14,503 bases of DNA from Candidatus Saccharimonadota bacterium. Lineage in GTDB: Bacteria > Patescibacteriota > Saccharimonadia > Saccharimonadales > Saccharimonadaceae. The translations under genes were made by a program, and so were the position numbers. A model generated the notes under the pieces. That model made no database searches. It was not told where the DNA came from and worked only from the letters and a program-made list of their open reading frames with translations. The stretch is taken from assembly GCA_017964115.1 (NCBI GenBank), contig JAGCSL010000075.1:1-14503 (forward strand), given 5' to 3'. Shown piece after piece: positions 7,969-12,378 of the stretch. Within the stretch, counting starts at the first letter, position 1. Each line of letters opens with the position of its first letter.

Positions 7969-8733
7969 ATGAATCCGCAACAAAACGATACACAACAGGG
8001 AAATATGGAGAATCCGCAAGCTCAAGAGCAGAATGCGCAGAATTTTGATGGTTTTGGCGGACCAAACATTGCTTATGAGAATTATGACAATAATGCGATA
8101 CAGCAGCAGCAGCAAGAGCAACAACAAGCCGCTAGCGCTGTACCGATGAACGTGGTTGATGTCGTAAACGCAAATGGCGTAGTAAGCGGTCGTAAGGTTG
8201 TGGATTATACCTGGCAAAGGGGTGCGATATTGCTGGGTGTTTTGGCTGGCGGTTTATTGCTTGGCTTAATCGTTTCGCTAGTGATCGTAGTGAATTTGGA
8301 TAAAGATATTGCGAAAACCAAACGTGAGCTCGATACGACGAAGAGTGAGCTGAATAGTCTCTATACGAAGTTGGGTGTCGAAAACTTGACTGAGGCAGTT
8401 ACGCGGATGGATTCGACCGAAATCTTGAATGGTGGCGATTTAGCGGAAATTGATTCCTTGTTGACAGGTAAATATAACGCAAATTATAAGCTAGATTTAG
8501 CCGACGCGAATATAAACTTTGTTACGCGCAACAGCATTTATAAGGTTGTGAGCTTAGGTATCCATCGCGAAAGTGGTACACGACGTGCAGTGCTCTATGA
8601 AAAAATTGCTGACGGAAAGTGGAAATTAGGCGGCTTTGATGCTTCGAAGGAAGATGCCTGCGCAGATTCGACTGATGAGGAAAAAGAAGCTATTAAAGAC
8701 GTAATTCCTTGCAAGACCGACGACAAAGAGTAA
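7969..8733 (+). CDS. Single-pass membrane protein with Gln-rich N-terminus
   Basis: 254 residues from ATG 7969, chosen because AGGAG (7960-7964) lies just before it; an in-frame GTG at 7957 has no ribosome site. The N-terminal 80 residues are Asn/Gln-rich and disordered-looking, with a poly-Gln run (residues 45-53). One strong membrane segment spans about 85-109, followed by a short coiled coil (about 111-136) and a C-terminal domain of about 115 residues. Two cysteines near the end (231 and 248) could form a disulfide, which would suit a C-terminal domain outside the cell. Topology is inferred as N-in/C-out. The family is not recognised. Being first in a tight run with a secreted-type metalloprotease and an anchored helical protein, it fits an envelope role. 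Confidence 0.88.
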   Translation: MNPQQNDTQQGNMENPQAQEQNAQNFDGFGGPNIAYENYDNNAIQQQQQEQQQAASAVPMNVVDVVNANGVVSGRKVVDYTWQRGAILLGVLAGGLLLGLIVSLVIVVNLDKDIAKTKRELDTTKSELNSLYTKLGVENLTEAVTRMDSTEILNGGDLAEIDSLLTGKYNANYKLDLADANINFVTRNSIYKVVSLGIHRESGTRRAVLYEKIADGKWKLGGFDASKEDACADSTDEEKEAIKDVIPCKTDDKE

Positions 8734-8757
8734 AAAGTTTTATAAAATAGGGGGTAT

Positions 8758-9378
8758 ATGATTGAAGGCCTGATAACTTTGGTAGTTGCTCATGAGGTGG
8801 CAAGCCAAAAAGTGATTTTGAGTAAAACTGCAGAAGAACAGAAATCTTTAGTAGCAAATTCTGGTTCAAATGGCAGTAGCTCCGGTGTAGCAAAGTATAA
8901 TATTACTTTTGATATTTCCACGCGGGGTAAAATTAAGGGCGATGCGAATGAATTTGCGACTCTCGTCGAGAGTACGCTAACCGACGCGAGAGGTTGGAAA
9001 AAGGCGGGAGTGAATTTTAGAAAAGTCGCAAGTGGCGGAAAGTTGCATGTGATTTTGGCATCTGGCGCAGAAATAGAAAAATATGGCGGATGTTCGGCGG
9101 AGTTGAGCTGTACGGTCTTTCCGGAGGTATTAATTAACGACACTCGCTGGCTGAATTCTACAACTAGTTATACTTCGGCAGGTTTAAGTCTAACTAGTTA
9201 TCGACAAATGGTGATTAATCATGAGGTCGGTCACTATCTTGGACATGATCATGTCACGGCTTGTGGCGCAGGTGGTGTGGCGCCGGTAATGCTACAACAA
9301 TCGACTGGTTTAAGGGGCTGTACGGGTAACTCTTGGCCATTAAATAACGAGCTCTGGGTAACGAGGGGGTATCGATGA
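8758..9378 (+). CDS. DUF3152-like zinc metalloprotease (metzincin-type motif)
   Basis: 206 residues. The motif HEVGHYLGHDH at 155-165 has the HExxHxxGxxH form of metzincin-like zinc proteases: three His ligands and a catalytic Glu. It is followed by APVMLQQS, whose Met178 is placed like a Met-turn. Four cysteines (112, 118, 169, 188) are spaced as expected for disulfides in an exported protein. The run from the CSAELSC region through VINHEVGH, VAPVMLQQ, GLRGC and the SWP ending matches the pattern I know for DUF3152 proteins of Actinobacteria. A Ser/Gly/Asn linker (35-43) separates a short N-terminus from the domain. No clear signal peptide or membrane anchor is seen; the first 11 residues are only mildly hydrophobic. 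The start is bounded by an in-frame stop at 8743. GGGGG lies only 3 bases before ATG 8758. The stop overlaps the next ATG by 4 bases. Confidence 0.85.
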   Translation: MIEGLITLVVAHEVASQKVILSKTAEEQKSLVANSGSNGSSSGVAKYNITFDISTRGKIKGDANEFATLVESTLTDARGWKKAGVNFRKVASGGKLHVILASGAEIEKYGGCSAELSCTVFPEVLINDTRWLNSTTSYTSAGLSLTSYRQMVINHEVGHYLGHDHVTACGAGGVAPVMLQQSTGLRGCTGNSWPLNNELWVTRGYR

Positions 9379-10079
9379 AGAAGAGTATAAAAATTGGAAT
9401 TTGCGTTTTAGCTGGTTTAGCAGTGGCGAGTGGCGTATGTGTAGGCTTGGTGCTACATGACAAGAATACACAGGAAGCTCATGAAAGAAGACTAGCAGAA
9501 TATAGGGCCCTAGACGGTGATATAGCTAATTTTAGTCGTGATCAGGAAAAAGTTAAGGAGTTCTTAGAAATGACTCCTGCTAATATGAAGTTAAATAATG
9601 ACGAGAAGAAAATAGTAGAAGGTTTTGAAAAAGCTGCAGCGAAGAGTGAGGCGGTTAATAAGCTTGCTAGCCATGTGGCTTGTAGTGATGAAAATGTTAA
9701 GCGACTCGTGAATGAAGCAATAGAGCTTTACGAAAATATACATACCCTTTATCTAGTAGAGCAGGATCTGTCTGTAGTATTTGATGGCGAACTAAGTAAA
9801 GATGACTTAATGAAACTAAAAGAATCGAGTAGTGATTATCTAAAACAGATGGCAACGGATTTAGGTGATTATCAGACAAAAGTTCAAAAGCTGTCGGCAA
9901 AAGATAAGGATTTTGAAAAGAAATACAAAGAACTAGTAGAAGAGGGGAAGAAGCTTGAAAAGAAATATACGAATGTGAAGTTGGAGGCCATCGCGGGGGC
10001 GTCAAAAGAAGAAATACTGGCTTTTTATGATAAGATTGGCGATTTGAGAGATTATTTGATGGAGCAGGATAGAAAATGA
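9375..10079 (+). CDS. Membrane-anchored alpha-helical protein, unknown function
   Basis: 234 residues. A Lys-rich start (MKKSIK) and a hydrophobic segment (about 7-27) form an uncleaved signal anchor or signal peptide. The rest is charged and helical, with a coiled-coil-like region around 170-205 (repeated EKKYKEL / LEKKYTN patterns), and is probably outside the cell. There are cysteines at 10 and 22 within the hydrophobic segment; no lipobox of the usual L-x-x-C form at the end of a signal sequence is evident. The family is not recognised. The ATG overlaps the metalloprotease stop (ATGA) with GAGGGGG 5 bases upstream, and its own stop overlaps the lipid-kinase ATG in the same way, so translation of the three genes is probably coupled. 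Confidence 0.87.
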   Translation: MKKSIKIGICVLAGLAVASGVCVGLVLHDKNTQEAHERRLAEYRALDGDIANFSRDQEKVKEFLEMTPANMKLNNDEKKIVEGFEKAAAKSEAVNKLASHVACSDENVKRLVNEAIELYENIHTLYLVEQDLSVVFDGELSKDDLMKLKESSSDYLKQMATDLGDYQTKVQKLSAKDKDFEKKYKELVEEGKKLEKKYTNVKLEAIAGASKEEILAFYDKIGDLRDYLMEQDRK

Positions 10080-10993
10080 ATAAATTGATTTTAGTTTACA
10101 ATCCGCGTAGTTCACATTATCTTCAAGTTAAAAAAGATGTGGTAGATAAGCTGCGAGGATTAAAGGGGTGGATGATTGGTAAGTATGAAGTTGTCGATAC
10201 CGATGTTGATGACAATGCGAAACGTTTAGCAAAAGTCTTGGAGGACGGGAATTTAGTAATTGCGGCAGGTGGCGACGGTACGGCGAATATTGCATTAAAT
10301 GGAATTATGCTTTCTGGACGAGAAGGTGTTCGATTAGGCGTTTTGGGCTACGGGAACTTTAACGATACGGCGCGTACGTTTGGTAAGCCCAATGTAGAGG
10401 AGATTATAAAGGGGGAGGCGGTTGAAACGTGGCCGCTTGAGTGCAAGATAAACGGGAAACACTGGCGTTATGGGATGTGCTACTTTACGATTGGCATGTT
10501 CGCGGAAGCGTGCGAAGTGTTTGATAACCCAAAAACGCGTAAATCTTTGCGTAAAGGGAAGAAGAGCATTTTCTATAGTATTCGAGTGCTGGCAAGCTGG
10601 TGGTTTAAGGAACGCAAAAAGCATACATTTATGCCGGAATTCAGTTTGGGCAATTCGTCGGAAGAGTACGTAGCTAGTAATGGCGCATCGGACTATATGG
10701 CCGTAAACGGTAAAACTGTAGCAAAAATGATGAAGGGTGGTAAATATTGCTTGCAAAAAGATGCTTTTTTGAGTGCGACCGGTAGAATGACGAAGTTTTG
10801 GCCGCTAATTGTAATGATGGCGCGGAGTATCTTGAAGCGAATTCCGGGAACAGAGAGTGATTATGATAAGTTAGTTTTTCGAAAGCCAGCGAAAATGATG
10901 TTCCAAGCAGAGGGGGAATATAAAATGATCCCGGATGTTTCAATGGTGGAGATCAAGAAGTCAGCGAAACCGCTTCTTGTTATAATGAAATAA
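10076..10993 (+). CDS. Diacylglycerol/sphingosine-kinase-family lipid kinase
   Basis: 305 residues, the usual size for YegS/DgkB-type bacterial lipid kinases. The start ILVYNPRSS and the nucleotide-binding motif GGDGTAN at 65-71 are typical of the DAGK catalytic domain. The segment LGVLGYGNFNDTAR (87-100) sits where relatives have P-x-G-T-x-N-D-x-A-R, so the Asn-Asp-x-Ala-Arg part is kept but the Pro and Gly-Thr are changed. A C-terminal IPDVSMVEIKK resembles the closing strand of the fold. It would phosphorylate a lipid, such as diacylglycerol to phosphatidate, on the cytoplasmic membrane face; the substrate is not determinable. The ATG overlaps the previous stop. The stop TAA is followed immediately, in the same frame, by the ATG of the methyltransferase gene. 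Confidence 0.88.
   Translation: MNKLILVYNPRSSHYLQVKKDVVDKLRGLKGWMIGKYEVVDTDVDDNAKRLAKVLEDGNLVIAAGGDGTANIALNGIMLSGREGVRLGVLGYGNFNDTARTFGKPNVEEIIKGEAVETWPLECKINGKHWRYGMCYFTIGMFAEACEVFDNPKTRKSLRKGKKSIFYSIRVLASWWFKERKKHTFMPEFSLGNSSEEYVASNGASDYMAVNGKTVAKMMKGGKYCLQKDAFLSATGRMTKFWPLIVMMARSILKRIPGTESDYDKLVFRKPAKMMFQAEGEYKMIPDVSMVEIKKSAKPLLVIMK
10978..10986 (+). promoter_or_regulatory. Possible extended -10 for a leaderless methyltransferase transcript
   Basis: TGT followed by a perfect TATAAT (10981-10986) inside the last codons of the lipid-kinase gene. A start 7-8 bases downstream would fall on or next to ATG 10994, giving a leaderless mRNA; no ribosome site is seen before that ATG. The -35 region is weak. 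The box may also be fortuitous in AT-rich coding sequence. Confidence 0.4.
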
Positions 10994-11548
10994 ATGGATG
11001 TTGTTGGAAGAGCAGAGTACAAGCTACGTGACGCTATTAGGGCGTTTAGAGTAGATTTGCGTGGAAAAACCGTGCTAGATATCGGTTCATCGACGGGCGG
11101 CTTTACGGATTGTGCCTTACGGAAAGGAGCGGCGCGTGTGATTGCGGTAGAAAAGGGTACGAATCAGATGAAAGCGCCACTACGTTTTGATGAGAGAGTA
11201 GAGCTATACGAAAAAATGGATATTTTCGATTTTCATTGTATGCCTCCAGATGTGATTTTGGCCGATGTGAGCTTTGTAAGTTTGCGTAAGGTTCTGAGAT
11301 ATGCGATGCAGGAGCTTGGGGATGAGAATACGGAATATCTAGTAATGTTGAAGCCGCAATTTGAGGCAAGACGAGCGCAGCTAAAAAGTGGGGTAGTAAA
11401 GAATAATAAAATGCGACGTACGATTATCGCGGATTTTGAGTTTTGGCTGAAGAAGAATAAATTTGTGATTGTGGGGAAGCGCGATAATGAATTGGCGGGG
11501 CGCTACGGGAATATTGAGCGTTTTTATTATTTAAAAAGAGCAAAATAA
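10994..11548 (+). CDS. tlyA: TlyA-family 2'-O-methyltransferase lacking the S4 domain
   Basis: 184 residues forming the RrmJ/FtsJ-like methyltransferase domain of TlyA, which in known cases adds 2'-O-methyl groups to cytidines of 16S and/or 23S rRNA using S-adenosylmethionine. The SAM-binding motif VLDIGSSTGGFTDCAL is at 27-42, then DVSFVSL at 91-97, MLKPQFEA at 118-125, SGVV at 132-135 and YGNIE at 171-175. A K10-D91-K120-E175 set matches the spacing of the family's catalytic K-D-K-E tetrad. Typical TlyA is about 270 residues with an N-terminal S4 RNA-binding domain; here the chain begins at the S4/methyltransferase junction, and the stop of the upstream gene directly before ATG rules out a longer frame. 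RNA recognition must therefore differ, or a partner supplies it. It is the last gene of the series, followed by a terminator. Confidence 0.9.
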   Translation: MDVVGRAEYKLRDAIRAFRVDLRGKTVLDIGSSTGGFTDCALRKGAARVIAVEKGTNQMKAPLRFDERVELYEKMDIFDFHCMPPDVILADVSFVSLRKVLRYAMQELGDENTEYLVMLKPQFEARRAQLKSGVVKNNKMRRTIIADFEFWLKKNKFVIVGKRDNELAGRYGNIERFYYLKRAK

Positions 11549-11573
11549 AAATATCCCCCGTGGGGGATATTTT
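11548..11573. terminator. Bidirectional Rho-independent terminator
   Basis: An 11-bp stem (11548-11558 with 11563-11573) with a CGTG loop has the sequence AAATATCCCC and its complement, flanked by A and T runs on both sides. It overlaps the last base of the methyltransferase stop codon and lies 14 bases from the stop of the opposing RyR-like gene, so it can end both. The stem is nearly the same as in the terminator at 458-487. Confidence 0.92.
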
Positions 11574-11587
11574 AGTTTCTGTCTTAA

Positions 11588-12277
11588 TTAGGCTTCAGAT
11601 TCGCCAGCGGATTGTTGTTTAAGCCATTCTTGAAGGATGATAAGCTGGTCAATGTCTTTTTGCTGTTCGTCTGGCGGAAGTTGGATGAATGGTACGAATA
11701 GCTCAGGGCGTTGGTCCTTTTCCCAACTGTTGCGTTCCATCCAGTTTTTGTGAACTAGGTCGCCGTATTTGACGCGCATTGCTTCGTCATTGGCAAAATC
11801 AGCCGTCATTATTTCGCTACTTCCGTAGGTGTCAACCAGTTCAATTAAGAAGCGGGCGCCACCGCGATTTGCCTCTTTCCAGTGTTCAGAATATTGATCG
11901 AATGGAGTGTTGGCGATATCGATAACGGCAGCTTTGGCTTCTTCTTCACTCATACCTTCAGCTATAAGGTCGGCAGGGGATTTGCCACGGTATTGTTTTT
12001 CACCATTTACACCACGCCAGCATGGAGTGAAAGTGCCATCTTCTTGTTTTGGATAATTTCTCTCGGCGTAGTCGCGAGCAAGAGGGATAGCTAATGAGTC
12101 GACGCGCGGATCTGGTGCTTGCTCCTGACTTTCAGCAGTATCTTCTGCGCCTAGCGTAGCTGAAGCAGAGTCGGGCGTTGTTTCAGTTTGAGTGTCTGTA
12201 GTCGGTGGGGTTAAGGCGTCCCACTGAGTACTGGCGTCTGCGCCTTGCTCGTCATTTGGTTTGATTGTTTCGCTCAT
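11588..12277 (-). CDS. Protein with RyR-like domain and acidic N-terminal linker
   Basis: 229 residues. The first 60 are low-complexity, rich in Thr/Ala/Glu/Asp/Gln and probably disordered. The folded part (about 60-222) has the segment DLVHKNWMERNSW, then RPELFVPFIQLPPDEQQKD (190-208) and a closing helix (LIILQEWLK). This resembles the His-x-x-Trp ... hP-L-V-P-F/Y ... L-P-x-E-x-x-x-K-D pattern of RyR domains found in phage and bacterial proteins. The preceding FDQYSEHWKEANRGGARFLI (126-145) resembles the WKxxN/S-x-x-GV/A-R-F-x element of the same proteins. The typical GW-x-YG piece is missing, so the call is tentative. There is no signal peptide or membrane segment, so it is probably cytoplasmic. 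ATG 12277 has GGAGA at 12286-12290. It has its own strong promoter and a terminator downstream, so it is monocistronic. Confidence 0.75.
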   Translation of the reverse strand: MSETIKPNDEQGADASTQWDALTPPTTDTQTETTPDSASATLGAEDTAESQEQAPDPRVDSLAIPLARDYAERNYPKQEDGTFTPCWRGVNGEKQYRGKSPADLIAEGMSEEEAKAAVIDIANTPFDQYSEHWKEANRGGARFLIELVDTYGSSEIMTADFANDEAMRVKYGDLVHKNWMERNSWEKDQRPELFVPFIQLPPDEQQKDIDQLIILQEWLKQQSAGESEA

Positions 12278-12331
12278 AGGCTTTTTCTCCGTTTTTATGT
12301 TTATATATCCCTTGAGATACCCAATAGGTCC

Positions 12332-12360
12332 ATTATATCAAAAAACTTATGTTTTGTCAA
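12332..12360 (-). promoter_or_regulatory. Perfect-consensus sigma-70-type promoter of the RyR-like gene
   Basis: On the minus strand TTGACA (12355-12360) and TATAAT (12332-12337) are separated by exactly 17 bases, matching the consensus at all 12 positions. The predicted start near 12325 gives a leader of about 48 bases with a GGAGA ribosome site. The -35 box lies only about 18 bases after the stop of the upstream modular gene, and no terminator is visible between them. Confidence 0.9.
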
Positions 12361-12378
12361 GATGTGTCTAATTAATGG

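Noticed and set aside
8101..8127. CAG/CAA run as a functional microsatellite
   Set aside because: A short poly-Gln run with mixed CAG/CAA/GAG codons in a Gln-rich disordered region; too short to claim phase variation.
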